Source of the DNA: Anaerotardibacter muris
Lineage (GTDB): Bacteria; Actinomycetota; Coriobacteriia; Coriobacteriales; Eggerthellaceae
DNA: 64,000 nt
Assembly: GCF_943192915.1 (NCBI RefSeq)
Contig: NZ_CALPCD010000001.1
Span: 124,001-188,000 of the forward strand
Direction: 5' to 3'
Made by a program: the position numbers and the translations under genes. Shown piece by piece: positions 36,421-44,322 of this stretch. Every line of letters starts with the position of its first letter. Position 1 is the first letter of the stretch. Below the pieces are notes generated by a model. That model was not told where the DNA came from. It was given only the letters and a program-made list of their open reading frames with translations, and ran no database searches.

Positions 36421-36449
36421 AAAAAACCCGCCTTGGGATGAGGCGGGTT
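36421..36449 (-). terminator. intrinsic terminator of the binding lipoprotein gene
   Basis: AACCCGCC / GGCGGGTT stem followed on the minus strand by a run of T residues. Confidence 0.85.
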
Positions 36450-36490
36450 TGAAGTTCAAGTTTTAAAAATCGAGGCTTAGATTCGGTGAG

Positions 36491-36557
36491 ACAGTTTGAC
36501 ACCGTCCCCCTTTGTAAGATTTAGCGGAACAGTTTTGCTCCCATCCCCCTTTGTTAG
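36491..36557. repeat. tandem pair of a second GTCCCCC-type repeat
   Basis: ACAGTTTGACACCGTCCCCC (36491) and ACAGTTTTGCTCCCATCCCC (36529) with a shared CTTTGTWAG end, 38 bases apart. It abuts the stop codon of the binding lipoprotein gene and is a distinct repeat type from the 32-bp family. Confidence 0.7.
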
Positions 36558-37442
36558 TTATTCAGCGGAGTCGCCTTCACCTTCTGCGGTCTCACCATCT
36601 GCGCCTTCTTCGGGCTCAGGTTCAGGGATGGGCTGAATGACCGTGAGCGTATCGAGGTTGAGCTGCGTACCCAGCCACTTGCTGTCGATGACGGAAAGCA
36701 CGCCACCATTGGAAAGCTTGTTGAGCGCGTCAGAGATGGCATCCTGAAGGCCCGTTGCCGTGGTGGGTGCGCCAATGCAGTAGCTGGTCTCTTCGGTGAG
36801 CAGGGCAACTGGGTAAATAGCAGTGCCGTTGGAGTGCGCCACATAAGAGCCGATGGTGCTGTCGGTTGCGATGTACTTCGCGGTGCCGTCAGCCAAGTGC
36901 TCGAAGGCTGCCTGGATGTCGGCAGTGGCGTCAAGGTGGTCTTCACCAAGGCGATTTCCCACCTCAAAAGCGCTCATGGATGATGCCTGAGCTGCGACAA
37001 CGTAAACATCGCCGTCCTTGGGAATAGCGGTGTTGTCTTCAGCAGCGAACAACACGATCGAAGACGTAAGGTAGGGATTCGATACCCAGCAGTTCTGCGA
37101 ATCGGAGCCCACACCCATGACGATATCAACGTTATCCGAGGTGAAAGCCTGATCGGCGCTCGATCCGATGTCGACCAGTTCAAGCTTGAGGCCCAGTTCG
37201 TCAGCAAGCGCAGCAGCCACGTCAACATCAATGCCCACGATGGCACCCTGAGATTCCGCAGCGTACGGAGCATTCGACGCATCAACGCCCACGCGCAGCG
37301 TGCCCGGCGTGTGCAACAGCGAGTTGTCGATCTTTTGCTCGGTAGGTTCGGGCGTGTAGGACTTGTTGAAGCTGCAGCCGCTCAGCAAGCCAACGCCAAG
37401 CGCGAGCATCAAAGTGACCAGAAGGATCGAAGCTTTCTTCAT
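36558..37442 (-). CDS. amino-acid-type ABC transporter substrate-binding lipoprotein
   Basis: This 294-residue family 3 solute-binding protein starts at ATG 37442, with GAGAGG upstream. A lipoprotein signal (MKKASILLVTLMLALGVGLL) ends in the lipobox LLSGC, so it should be lipid-anchored outside the membrane. LRVGVDASNAPYAAES and the IVGIDVDVAAALADELGLKLELVD block are typical of polar amino-acid binders. The C-terminus is an acidic Glu/Gly-rich tail. No permease or ATPase gene is adjacent, so it is an orphan binding protein here. Ligand unknown. Confidence 0.88.
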   Translation of the reverse strand: MKKASILLVTLMLALGVGLLSGCSFNKSYTPEPTEQKIDNSLLHTPGTLRVGVDASNAPYAAESQGAIVGIDVDVAAALADELGLKLELVDIGSSADQAFTSDNVDIVMGVGSDSQNCWVSNPYLTSSIVLFAAEDNTAIPKDGDVYVVAAQASSMSAFEVGNRLGEDHLDATADIQAAFEHLADGTAKYIATDSTIGSYVAHSNGTAIYPVALLTEETSYCIGAPTTATGLQDAISDALNKLSNGGVLSVIDSKWLGTQLNLDTLTVIQPIPEPEPEEGADGETAEGEGDSAE

Positions 37443-38407
37443 GAAGGACCTCTCTTTTTCCTGGGATCGAGGGTGCGTTCCTCTTAGCTGACCTAGTCTT
37501 TGCCCCCACACCTGCATACTGGAACTTAGCCACCGTAGCACAAGCAGTGGCACGCTGTTAGACGCACCGAGCAAGGCTTGAACCGCGGTGACGCCATTCG
37601 CTCGCTGTGGCGACCCTATGTCGCGCTCCAGCGGTACGGCTTACACCTAGAATGCGCCATGCTCATTCGACCGCATCGTGGTCCAACGTGGGACGCGCAG
37701 AGCTGCCGAACTTACGTGGATCCTTTTGACCGCATCTGCCTTGGACTAAGAAAACCGCACTGCCGAGTGCTGATGCACACGGTAGCGCGGTGATCCGCAA
37801 CTACAGACCTAAAAGAAACGCACATTAGTATACCATGTTCGTGTTTTCAGGCGGCCTGCTGACCTGCTGGCGGCGATGCGCGCGACCGAAAATGAGACTG
37901 CAGAATACGGGTGTTGCGGAATATGAGTGAGAGCAAGCGTACGAAGAGGCTGTTGATGTCGGCCGTTATAGGTACGAGGGTCGGATGTATAGGGGCACAA
38001 GGGCTGGATGTGGGGACCAGCTGTGCGTGCGCGCTCGAGTTCAGCACGCAAAATGACTGCGGGAAGTGTGTATGCGAGATGGACGCATGAGAATCGGGGT
38101 GCCCTTCGGGGGCTTTGTTGAACCTACCGCCTTAATTTTGACTGACGATTCTGTAAGGTTCAGGGTTTTCACCGTGAAAACAGCCTATAATTAGTGTTTC
38201 AATTGCTCGATGCTGCTGCGACGCAAAATGCACCTCAAACGAACGATGCGCCGCACGGTTGGCAACTGACAGACTGAGGAGCTGTCAAACGCGATTGAGC
38301 AGGTATTTTGCGCGAGTCGTTCGAAAGCACGGCTTTCGCCGCGATCGCATTCGCTACGCACCTGCAAAAAGTTGCCTTCCGCACGCGGCCCGGAAAAAGG
38401 AGTCAGG
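37443..38407. other. divergent gene-free region
   Basis: About 965 bp without a supportable gene between the binding lipoprotein and glycosyltransferase genes. It contains a GTTTTCAC/GTGAAAAC dyad at about 38166-38182, a strong -10 (38186-38191) and then a roughly 210-base leader for the glycosyltransferase with no riboswitch I can name. Short ORFs at 37578 and 37809 lack ribosome-binding sites. Confidence 0.6.
38186..38191 (+). promoter_or_regulatory. -10 element of the glycosyltransferase promoter
   Basis: A perfect TATAAT, preceded by an 8-bp GTTTTCAC/GTGAAAAC inverted repeat that may be an operator. The -35 is weak. Confidence 0.5.
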
Positions 38408-39721
38408 TTGATCGAAGATGTTCTTTCCACGGTCTCGTTTGTGGACATTTTCAACTTCTGCATTTTCCTTACCTTCACCCTTTGCTATGGTTACCAGCTC
38501 TTATACGTTTTCGTAGTGCTGACCAAGCGCCCACCAAAGCAAACTGCAAAAGAGAATCATCGCTATGCCGTGGTCATTTCGGCGCGAAACGAAAATGCCG
38601 TGATCGGCGACTTGATCCACAGCATTCGCGTGCAGAATTATCCGCAGGAACTGATCGACATCTTCGTTGTTGCTGACAATTGCACGGACAACACGGCCGC
38701 GATCGCGCAGGAGGCAGGGGCTATCGTGTTCCCGCGCTTCAACACGCAGGAAGTAGGCAAAGGTTACGCGCTCGATTACGGTTTCACCTGCATTCGCGAA
38801 CATTATTCCGAGAACAATTACGAGGCGTATTTCATCTTCGATGCTGACAACGTGCTGGACGTGAATTACTTCCGCGAAATGAACAAGGTGTTCGACGGCG
38901 GAGCGATCGCGTCTACTAGCTATCGAAACTCGAAGAATTATGGCTCGAACTGGATTTCCGCAGGTTACGCGGTGTGGTTCTTGCGCGAGGCGAAGTATTT
39001 GAGCCAGGCGCGTCTGACGCTGAATACGAGCTGTGCGGTGTCAGGCACGGGCTTCTTCGTGAGCGCGAAGATCATCGAGGAAATGGGTGGTTGGAAGTTC
39101 CACCTGCTTACCGAGGATATCGAGTTCTCTACGTACAGCATCCTGCATGGCGAACGCATCGCATATTGTCCCACAGCTGTGCTCTACGACGAGCAGCCGA
39201 TCACGTTCCGCGATTCGTGGAATCAGCGTTTCCGCTGGGCGAAGGGCTTCTACCAGGTGTTCGGCAAGTATGGCGCGGGGCTGTTCAAGGGCATCTTCAC
39301 GAATCCTAAGGGGCACCGTTTCGCGTGCTACGACATGCTGATGACCATTGCGCCGGCGCTGCTGCTGACCATCGTGTCGATCATCTTCAACGTGATCATC
39401 TTGATCATGGGTAGCGCGGGGCTGATGTCAACAGGCGTGATGCTGACGTCGTCGCTTTCGTCGATCTTCTTCTGCCTGTTCAACTACACGCTGTTCATGT
39501 TCGTGTTCGGCGCGCTGACCACCTTCACTGAGTGGGACAACATCCGCTCGACCACTGCGAAGAAGATAAAGTACCTGTTCACCTTCCCATTCTTCATGCT
39601 GACCTACATCCCCATCGCACTGGTTGCGCTGGTGAAGAAAGCGGCATGGAAGCCGATCCAGCACAGCATCTCCGTGGACGTGGAAGAGTTCAATCAGGCG
39701 CGCGAGGACGCGAGGATCTAA
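38408..39721 (+). CDS. membrane glycosyltransferase family 2
   Basis: This 437-residue processive-type GT2 enzyme starts at TTG 38408, chosen because AAGGAG lies 5 bases upstream; an in-frame TTG at 38372 lacks this. N-terminal TM (about 8-32), GT-A domain with VISARNENAVIGDLI, DNCTDNTA, the DxD-type FDADN (near 144), TEDIEFS, and the QRFRW (QxxRW) motif near 272. Four C-terminal TM segments follow. Together these resemble hyaluronan/cellulose/poly-GlcNAc synthase-like enzymes that polymerise and export sugar. No partner polysaccharide genes are adjacent, and the product is unknown. Its stop overlaps the convergent hicB-like stop by 2 bases. Confidence 0.9.
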   Translation: MIEDVLSTVSFVDIFNFCIFLTFTLCYGYQLLYVFVVLTKRPPKQTAKENHRYAVVISARNENAVIGDLIHSIRVQNYPQELIDIFVVADNCTDNTAAIAQEAGAIVFPRFNTQEVGKGYALDYGFTCIREHYSENNYEAYFIFDADNVLDVNYFREMNKVFDGGAIASTSYRNSKNYGSNWISAGYAVWFLREAKYLSQARLTLNTSCAVSGTGFFVSAKIIEEMGGWKFHLLTEDIEFSTYSILHGERIAYCPTAVLYDEQPITFRDSWNQRFRWAKGFYQVFGKYGAGLFKGIFTNPKGHRFACYDMLMTIAPALLLTIVSIIFNVIILIMGSAGLMSTGVMLTSSLSSIFFCLFNYTLFMFVFGALTTFTEWDNIRSTTAKKIKYLFTFPFFMLTYIPIALVALVKKAAWKPIQHSISVDVEEFNQAREDARI

Positions 39722-40176
39722 GCCACTGCCGTTTCTGGCTTGGTCTTTTTCTTTGGACGACCAGCCTTGGGGCGTTCGGCAAGACGGGCGTTGACGCTAT
39801 CGATGGTGATGTACGTGTCGCGACCGTCCCTATAGCCATCGAGCAGGTTATTCTTCAACATCTGAGACACACGTGAACGTGAAACGCCAAGCATTTCCGC
39901 TGCTTCACTGGCGGTTACCTTGTTGATGGTGTCGAGAGATACATCGGCGCCCACCAAAAGGATCTTCCCGCCTTCTTGAGGTTGGTTGCCAAGCGGGAGC
40001 TTCGGTAACTCTTTTCCTTGCATGAGCAGGTCTTCTCCCGTCATGCGTAGCCAGTCGTAAGCCATCTCGGCAGCGTCTTGCGGGTCGATACCGCACGTAC
40101 CGCCCTCGAGACCAAACGGCATGGCGACGTACATCCCCTCTTCGATCCGCAGTTCAAATTCACAAAGGAACAGCAT
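39718..40176 (-). CDS. hicB: HicB-like antitoxin with C-terminal HTH (pair 1)
   Basis: This 152-residue protein has an N-terminal HicB-like domain (CEFELRIEEGMYVAMPFG, then a helix DPQDAAEMAYDWLRM). It is followed by an HTH of the excisionase/MerR type (TASEAAEMLGVSRSRVSQMLKNN, about 89-112) and a Lys/Arg/Pro-rich tail (RPKAGRPKKKTKPE). HicB antitoxins neutralise HicA and repress their own operon. It starts one base after the toxin stop. The second pair at 41438-42155 encodes a clear paralogue with the same domain order. It converges on the glycosyltransferase gene. Confidence 0.85.
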   Translation of the reverse strand: MLFLCEFELRIEEGMYVAMPFGLEGGTCGIDPQDAAEMAYDWLRMTGEDLLMQGKELPKLPLGNQPQEGGKILLVGADVSLDTINKVTASEAAEMLGVSRSRVSQMLKNNLLDGYRDGRDTYITIDSVNARLAERPKAGRPKKKTKPETAVA

Positions 40177-40177
40177 C

Positions 40178-40378
40178 CTACATTCCTTTCTTCTTGTGCT
40201 CTATTTCGATTCCCGCCTGCTTGATGATCGACTTAGCAAGCTTGTCGGGAATCTCTCTGTGACGAGGAACATGGGTAACATGGCCATCATCCGACTTGAA
40301 TTTATCGTGATTCGTTCCGCCATCGTACTTCAGACCATATTGTTCGAGCAGGCGAATCAAGTCTCTGCGCTTTACCAC
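40178..40378 (-). CDS. hicA: HicA-like mRNA interferase toxin (pair 1)
   Basis: This 66-residue dsRBD-like toxin matches HicA features: KRRDLIRLLEQYGLKYD at the start, the catalytic-His region GGTNHDKFKSDDGHVTHVPRHREIP, and the closing KLAKSIIKQAGI helix. HicA enzymes cleave mRNA independently of ribosomes. Start is GTG with AAAGGAG upstream. It precedes and is coupled to hicB pair 1. Two TTTRTAAACT-type direct repeats in the promoter are probable operator sites. Confidence 0.85.
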   Translation of the reverse strand: MVKRRDLIRLLEQYGLKYDGGTNHDKFKSDDGHVTHVPRHREIPDKLAKSIIKQAGIEIEHKKKGM

Positions 40379-40391
40379 TTGCGCTCCTTTA

Positions 40392-40441
40392 TTTATAAAC
40401 TACGGTTAATAATTCTGCAATGGTATTTGTAAACTTTAGTT
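40392..40441 (-). promoter_or_regulatory. operator repeats of HicAB pair 1
   Basis: Direct 16-base repeats TTTATAAACTACGGTT (40392) and TTTGTAAACTTTAGTT (40426), 34 bases apart in an AT-rich promoter. The RTAAAC core is also present twice upstream of HicAB pair 2 (42169 and 42197), pointing to a shared operator sequence. Confidence 0.6.
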
Positions 40442-40491
40442 GATAATTTCTATAACCCAGGCCGCGGATTGCGTCTGGGGTCTGGTTGCGG

Positions 40492-41415
40492 CTACGGAAT
40501 GCGGCCGAGGGTTAGGCCAAGCACCTGTTGAACGCCCATTTGTTTGAGTACGGTGGCTGCCGCGTTCAAAGTAGCGCCTGTGGTCAGGACGTCATCGACC
40601 AAGATGATGGTGCGCGGGACCGACCGTGTGAATCCGGCTGTGGCACAGATGTGCGCACTGGTGCGAGGGTGCCAGGCTCCCTCCCCTCTTGGCACGAATG
40701 AGTTACGCATGTTCTTCTGCCTATGAGCTGCGGAAAGCCCACGCTGGTCGCCGCGCTCTTGGGGTGCGATAAGGTTCAGCAGGGGCAAATTCGTAAGCCG
40801 AGATAGGCGCTCACCTATTTGCTGCATGTGATCGAATCCGCGTTCACAAATAGCCTGCTTGCGAGCTGGTATCACCACGATCGCCGTTTGACCTGGCTCG
40901 ATCCAGCTGGGATCTATGTATGCGGCAAGGAGTTCCGCGAGTACGTCTGCCAGACGGATCTCTTTGCGGTCCTTGTAGGTAGTGATCAGTTTCCTGCAGG
41001 GATCGACGAATTCGAACACCGATGCGATGCGATCAAGCGGTGGGGTTAGGGCGCATTCGGGCTGCTTGTTATGCTGAGGGGTCATGGTGAATTCCTGCTG
41101 CGCGTTGAGTGGCGGAGCGGTAGCGCATTCGGGCTGTTCATCGAACAATCCGCGGTGCTTCAACATGAAGGAATTGCAGTCGATGCACGCATAGCGACCA
41201 TGAGCTTGTCCGCAATAGGGGCAAGCTCGCAGTGGATCGATGTAGGGAATCTCAAGGCGGCATTCATCGCAAAGCAGCGTGCCAGGGACATCGCAGAGTA
41301 CGCAGCGTGTGGGCCAGAGAAGCTCAGCAACGCCTTCACCTGCAATTTGCAGCCCAGATGCTAGGCGCGAAAGAATTCGGCGGCTATGCGGCGCCTGCAA
41401 GACTCCTGAAGGCAT
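40492..41415 (-). CDS. comF: ComF family phosphoribosyltransferase-like protein
   Basis: This 307-residue ComF/GntX-type protein is linked to DNA uptake in competent bacteria. It has N-terminal zinc-knuckle cysteines (C38, C41, C49, C52, then C65, C68, C77, C80) and a C-terminal phosphoribosyltransferase domain. The PRPP loop is IILVDDVLTTGATLNAAA (about 272-289), preceded by RGLSAAHRQKNMRNSF. An insert at about 93-130 contains a near-duplicate of 11 residues (QPECATAPPLN and QPECALTPPLD). It starts 22 bases after the hicB pair 2 stop and has no clear Shine-Dalgarno. ComF's enzyme activity is unproven in general. Confidence 0.88.
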   Translation of the reverse strand: MPSGVLQAPHSRRILSRLASGLQIAGEGVAELLWPTRCVLCDVPGTLLCDECRLEIPYIDPLRACPYCGQAHGRYACIDCNSFMLKHRGLFDEQPECATAPPLNAQQEFTMTPQHNKQPECALTPPLDRIASVFEFVDPCRKLITTYKDRKEIRLADVLAELLAAYIDPSWIEPGQTAIVVIPARKQAICERGFDHMQQIGERLSRLTNLPLLNLIAPQERGDQRGLSAAHRQKNMRNSFVPRGEGAWHPRTSAHICATAGFTRSVPRTIILVDDVLTTGATLNAAATVLKQMGVQQVLGLTLGRIP

Positions 41416-41437
41416 ATGAGTTGCTCGCGGCAGAGGA

Positions 41438-41953
41438 TCAAGCCTGCGAACGCAGGGGTTCTGGCGGATTGGAGGCGGTAGGCACTACGGTGATAGGTGC
41501 TGAATCGGCGCTTTCGCCAGCCTTTTTCCTGGGGCGACCTGGTTTTGGCTTGTTGAGAAGTCGGCCATCGACCGATTCTTTCCAGATCATGCGGCGCGAC
41601 CCTTCCTTCCAAGACGTAAGGCGCCCTGCCTCGCACATTTGCGAGACGCGAGCTGGACTTACGCCCAAAAGACGCGCTGCCTCGGCTGCGGTGTAGGCAG
41701 GCACACGGGCAAGATCCACGTCAACAGCTACAACAATGATCTGGCCACCATGTTGAGGCTCATGACCAAGCTTCCCGCCTTCGGTCTCTCTACCCCTGAC
41801 CAGATCGTCCACAACTGTCACGTTAAGCCAGTCTGCAGCGGACTCGATGGCATCTTGCATGTCGACACCTTGAGTTGCTCCGCTCATATCACAAGGAAAT
41901 ACTGCCAAGAATTGCTCGCTTGGAAAGATCTCGAATTCACGCACATACAACAT
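41438..41953 (-). CDS. hicB: HicB-like antitoxin with C-terminal HTH (pair 2)
   Basis: This 171-residue paralogue of the 39718-40176 protein has an N-terminal HicB-like fold (REFEIFPSEQFLAVFPCD, DMQDAIESAADWLNVTV), HTH (TAAEAARLLGVSPARVSQMCEA, about 90-111) and a basic GRPRKK segment. The C-terminus is about 20 residues longer than in pair 1. Shine-Dalgarno AAAGGAG precedes the ATG. It lies between hicA pair 2 and comF, so comF may be read from the TA promoter. Confidence 0.83.
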   Translation of the reverse strand: MLYVREFEIFPSEQFLAVFPCDMSGATQGVDMQDAIESAADWLNVTVVDDLVRGRETEGGKLGHEPQHGGQIIVVAVDVDLARVPAYTAAEAARLLGVSPARVSQMCEAGRLTSWKEGSRRMIWKESVDGRLLNKPKPGRPRKKAGESADSAPITVVPTASNPPEPLRSQA

Positions 41954-41981
41954 TTTGTCTCTCCTTTAGAACGTACCCAGA

Positions 41982-42155
41982 TCAACGAAGGCCAGCATCT
42001 CGCAGGATCTTCTTCGCTGTAGCGTCTGGAATTTCTCTATGACGCTGAACCTTCATGGTTATCGATCCCTTAGTGAATTTCCCGTGCCTTGTGCCACCAT
42101 CAGGCTCAAACCCTGCTTTGAGCAGCATCTTTACCAGGTCTCTTCGTTTTGTCAT
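41982..42155 (-). CDS. hicA: HicA-like mRNA interferase toxin (pair 2)
   Basis: This 57-residue toxin starts at ATG 42155 with GAAAGGAA upstream; a longer in-frame start at 42182 lacks one and would overlap the operator. It contains KRRDLVKMLLKAGFEPDGG, the GTRHGKFTKG catalytic-His region, VQRHREIPDATAKKIL and a final DAGLR. It is clearly related to, but divergent from, HicA pair 1. hicB pair 2 starts 28 bases downstream. Confidence 0.85.
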   Translation of the reverse strand: MTKRRDLVKMLLKAGFEPDGGTRHGKFTKGSITMKVQRHREIPDATAKKILRDAGLR

Positions 42156-42168
42156 CGAATTCCTTTCA

Positions 42169-42225
42169 GTAAACCTTAACAATTATTAAGAGTTTTGTAA
42201 ACATAACCCTTAATATGAATTAAGG
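42169..42225 (-). promoter_or_regulatory. operator sites of HicAB pair 2
   Basis: A perfect 7+7 palindrome CCTTAAT-ATGA-ATTAAGG at 42208-42225, plus two GTAAAC boxes at 42169 and 42197 matching those upstream of pair 1, in an AT-rich promoter. Confidence 0.6.
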
Positions 42226-42450
42226 TTTTTGTTCGATGGTGGGCCTACGTCGTGAAGCCGTGTAGTGAAGCCGCTGCTTCAAAAGGAGCAGTGAAGTCGT
42301 CTCTTCGGCCCATTCAAAAGGTGCTTGCAACGCATCGGGCTGCAGCGACCGCCTTCAATTGTGACCAAAGAACCTTAAAGAAATTTGAACTTTTACTACC
42401 ATGTTCACCTGGAGGAACTCTCATTTTTCTGATATTTTGCTCAAGAGGAT

Positions 42451-42480
42451 TTGAACTTTCTTGTAGGAATCTGCCACAAT
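42451..42480 (+). promoter_or_regulatory. cupin gene promoter
   Basis: -35 TTGAAC (42451-42456) and -10 CACAAT (42475-42480) with an 18-base spacer, 25 bases upstream of the cupin ATG. Confidence 0.6.
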
Positions 42481-42504
42481 GAGTGCAGGAAAAAGGAGGG
42501 TACT

Positions 42505-42849
42505 ATGTCACTTTCACGAAATCGCGAGGTAGCCAAGGCGGAACACGTCCAAGGCGGCGAAGGTTATATCCTGCGTGACCTGCTGCTTCAGGGTGAACAG
42601 CTGCATGGCCAGTTGACCTACGCATCCACCATTACGCTCGAACCTGGTTGCTCGATCGGCGTGCACACGCACACGGGCGACAGCGAAATGTACTTCATCT
42701 ATCAGGGCACAGGCACGTATACCGACAACGATGAATCCTATCCTGTTCAGGCTGGTGACGTGCTGTTTTGCAAGGATGGCGAAACTCACGGAATCGCGAA
42801 CACGGGCGATGGCGATCTGAAGTTCGTTGCAGTGATGCAAGCAAGCTAA
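42505..42849 (+). CDS. single-domain cupin protein
   Basis: This 114-residue cupin starts at ATG 42505 (AAGGAGG upstream). Motif 1 GVHTHTGDSEMYFIYQGTG and motif 2 GDVLFCKDGETHGIANTGD give His, His, Glu and His metal ligands, so it should bind one divalent metal. Small cupins of this type include sugar isomerases, dioxygenases and non-enzymatic binders; nothing nearby distinguishes them. It has its own promoter and a strong terminator, so it is monocistronic. Confidence 0.9.
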   Translation: MSLSRNREVAKAEHVQGGEGYILRDLLLQGEQLHGQLTYASTITLEPGCSIGVHTHTGDSEMYFIYQGTGTYTDNDESYPVQAGDVLFCKDGETHGIANTGDGDLKFVAVMQAS

Positions 42850-42898
42850 TGAGTGCTGCCTCTGAGTCAGGCAAGGCACTGCAAGATAAGCGGATACG

Positions 42899-42930
42899 AA
42901 AGAACCCAGCCAACTTGCTGGGTTCTTTTT
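42899..42930 (+). terminator. intrinsic terminator of the cupin gene
   Basis: AAAGAACCCAGC / GCTGGGTTCTTT stem with a six-base loop and T-run. Confidence 0.92.
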
Positions 42931-43012
42931 CATTCTATAGGCTTCTAATGGGTTTGAATCCCAATATGGGCAGCCACAGTGAATCCTTGAAACGGACACC
43001 TGTTCTTGTTCG

Positions 43013-43798
43013 CTACCAGATGCGAGCGGAGGCCGATTTCTTCGGACGCGGAGCGTTCTTTCGGCGGCGGATCGCAGCGGTATGAGTGCGAATAGGAGTT
43101 AACCCGACCTTCATACGCGGCATACGCGCCAGAGGAACATGTTGCATAGGAAGCGCAACGTTCTCCCTGATGGGAACACGATCAGAGATGAAGGTTCCTG
43201 GCTGCCCGGTGGTGCGATCTTCGACACCTTGGTCGCTGCAGATATCGAGCGTTTCGGCACTGGGTTGGTCAATTGCTGCCTCGGCAGCTGGCTGGTCGAT
43301 GGCCGCTTCGGCGTCAGGTTGATCGATGACAGATCCGGCATCAGGCTGATCGACGGAGGTATCGTTAAGCTGGTCGGGTGTTTGCTCTGGGTGAGCATGT
43401 GTCTCCCCTACCGCGAAGACTACCTGGCTTTCTTCGATAATCTCGAGGTCCTCGGGACCAGTTAGAGTTGCTTGAGGTTCTTGCGTTGCGATCTTGATGC
43501 GACCCCATCGGCCATAATCCGAGACCCGCTTCTTAGGCGGCGCGAAATACGGCAGGCGCGTGGTACCGCCGGGCAGCGGGACTTTCGAAATTGGCTGAAC
43601 TTCGATCGGTCGCGTAGGAATGGTCTTCAGAGGGACAGGTGAAACACCTGTTGGATGCAGTGCTACGCTCTGTGTGCGCAGCGGAACGCGCTCTCGCTTC
43701 AATGATGTTGAAGTGTGATACGTTGGAAGCGGATTGCGTTGTTTGGTGTCGATAGGCACCGGCAGATGCGGCACCGTACGGAGCTGTGATTTGGTCAT
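43013..43798 (-). CDS. hypothetical protein with IDQP repeats
   Basis: This 261-residue protein has no recognised domain. The first 110 residues are basic and Pro-rich with recurring VPxP/PxRP motifs. Residues about 148-186 contain four tandem 9-residue units (VDQPDAGSV, IDQPDAEAA, IDQPAAEAA, IDQPSAETL), and the C-terminus is Arg/Lys-rich (IRRRKNAPRPKKSA). There is no signal peptide or TM segment. No good Shine-Dalgarno is visible. Composition suggests a mostly disordered protein. The DNA-level repeat of the IDQP unit makes copy number prone to change. Confidence 0.6.
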   Translation of the reverse strand: MTKSQLRTVPHLPVPIDTKQRNPLPTYHTSTSLKRERVPLRTQSVALHPTGVSPVPLKTIPTRPIEVQPISKVPLPGGTTRLPYFAPPKKRVSDYGRWGRIKIATQEPQATLTGPEDLEIIEESQVVFAVGETHAHPEQTPDQLNDTSVDQPDAGSVIDQPDAEAAIDQPAAEAAIDQPSAETLDICSDQGVEDRTTGQPGTFISDRVPIRENVALPMQHVPLARMPRMKVGLTPIRTHTAAIRRRKNAPRPKKSASARIW

Positions 43799-44062
43799 TG
43801 GTAGTGCGTTTCAGTAGTTCGTTTTTAGTGCGTTTAATATTCGATTGAAACTAATGTATCACATAAGGCACGCGGGTGGCTAGTTGCTCGGCTGAGCTGG
43901 CAGATGAAGCGAGGTGCGGGATGCGGCCGATAGACTACTAAGCTGCGCATCCGACTAGTGACCTGGCGAATGCGAGCTTGCGCGAATACGGTATTAATAG
44001 GAGCAGTACGGACATTATGGACATACTGGCGTACTACCTACGCTTCATGTTAGAATACAGCC
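43799..44062. other. gene-free region upstream of the candidate antisense RNA
   Basis: No supportable ORF. It would contain the promoter of the IDQP-repeat gene on one strand and the candidate antisense promoter at its right end on the other. Confidence 0.5.
44048..44056 (+). promoter_or_regulatory. extended -10 of candidate antisense RNA
   Basis: TGTTAGAAT fits the extended -10 form TGnTAnAAT; -35 is weak. It points toward the 3' end of the small hydrophobic peptide gene. Confidence 0.4.
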
Positions 44063-44149
44063 AGCGGATGCCCGTTTTTTGCACTGCGGGCAGCACCGTT
44101 TGCTTTTGGAAAAGCCGCCGATGATTACCGTCGGCGGTTCTTCTTTTTC
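44063..44149 (+). ncRNA. candidate antisense RNA facing the small peptide gene
   Basis: A transcript of about 85-90 bases is predicted from the extended -10 at 44048-44056 to a terminator. The terminator is a GCCGCCGA/TCGGCGG hairpin followed by TTCTTCTTTTT on the plus strand. It overlaps the 3' end of the peptide ORF (44125-44149) and its downstream region, the arrangement of Gram-positive type I antitoxins such as RatA or SR4. There is no direct evidence of transcription. Confidence 0.4.
44114..44148. terminator. bidirectional terminator overlapping the small peptide stop codon
   Basis: CCGCCGA / TCGGCGG stem (about 44116-44122 with 44131-44137). The plus-strand side has the stronger T-rich tail (TTCTTCTTTTT); the minus-strand side is followed by CTTTTCC. 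Confidence 0.75.
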
Positions 44150-44253
44150 ACAACGCGACGCGTTCCCCGCGCCATGCTTCGGGCCTTGATCACTGCGGCG
44201 ACAAGCGCAACAACTGCAGTTGCAAGCTCGACTACCTTGATAACCAGGTCCAT
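44125..44253 (-). CDS. LexA-boxed 42-residue hydrophobic peptide, candidate type I toxin
   Basis: This 42-residue ORF has an excellent Shine-Dalgarno (AAGGAGGTGA) 6-7 bases before its ATG. The peptide has a short acidic/polar start (MDLVIK), an Ala/Val/Leu hydrophobic helix (about residues 3-22) and a strongly basic C-terminus (KKKNRRR), the layout of small membrane toxins (TisB, holin-like, TxpA). A consensus LexA box and -10 lie upstream, giving a leader of about 63 bases. In the leader, CACCTTCTT can pair with the Shine-Dalgarno region (44260-44283), as in type I toxins whose translation is self-occluded. An antisense RNA candidate overlaps the 3' end. It could instead be a non-toxic SOS membrane peptide. 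The function is inferred, not recognised. Confidence 0.7.
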   Translation of the reverse strand: MDLVIKVVELATAVVALVAAVIKARSMARGTRRVVKKKNRRR

Positions 44254-44259
44254 GGCATT

Positions 44260-44283
44260 CACCTCCTTTCTTTCAAGAAGGTG
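44260..44283 (-). promoter_or_regulatory. possible Shine-Dalgarno-sequestering hairpin
   Basis: On the minus strand CACCTTCTT, a GAA loop and AGAAAGGAGGTG can form an imperfect hairpin that buries GGAGGTG, the ribosome-binding site of the 42-residue ORF. Confidence 0.5.
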
Positions 44284-44322
44284 CTACCAGCATGCGGGGC
44301 TTACTCCGCTGACCTGGTTTTC

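Larger units (their letters stand above)
36034..36557. other. binding-protein/htrA intergenic region with two repeat types
   Basis: This 524-bp gap contains the htrA-like promoter region at its left, the 32-bp repeat array (36305-36409), the terminator of the binding lipoprotein gene (36421-36449) and a second repeat type (36491-36557). No supportable ORF. Confidence 0.65.
42156..42504. other. HicAB-cupin divergent intergenic region
   Basis: This 349-bp gap holds the operator sites of HicAB pair 2 and the cupin promoter. A short GTGAAGCCG motif recurs at about 42250-42300. No supportable ORF. Confidence 0.6.

Noticed and set aside
37809..38051. Minus-strand ORF of 80 codons before the glycosyltransferase
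   Set aside because: No Shine-Dalgarno, Arg/Thr/Pro-rich low-complexity translation, and no recognisable domain.
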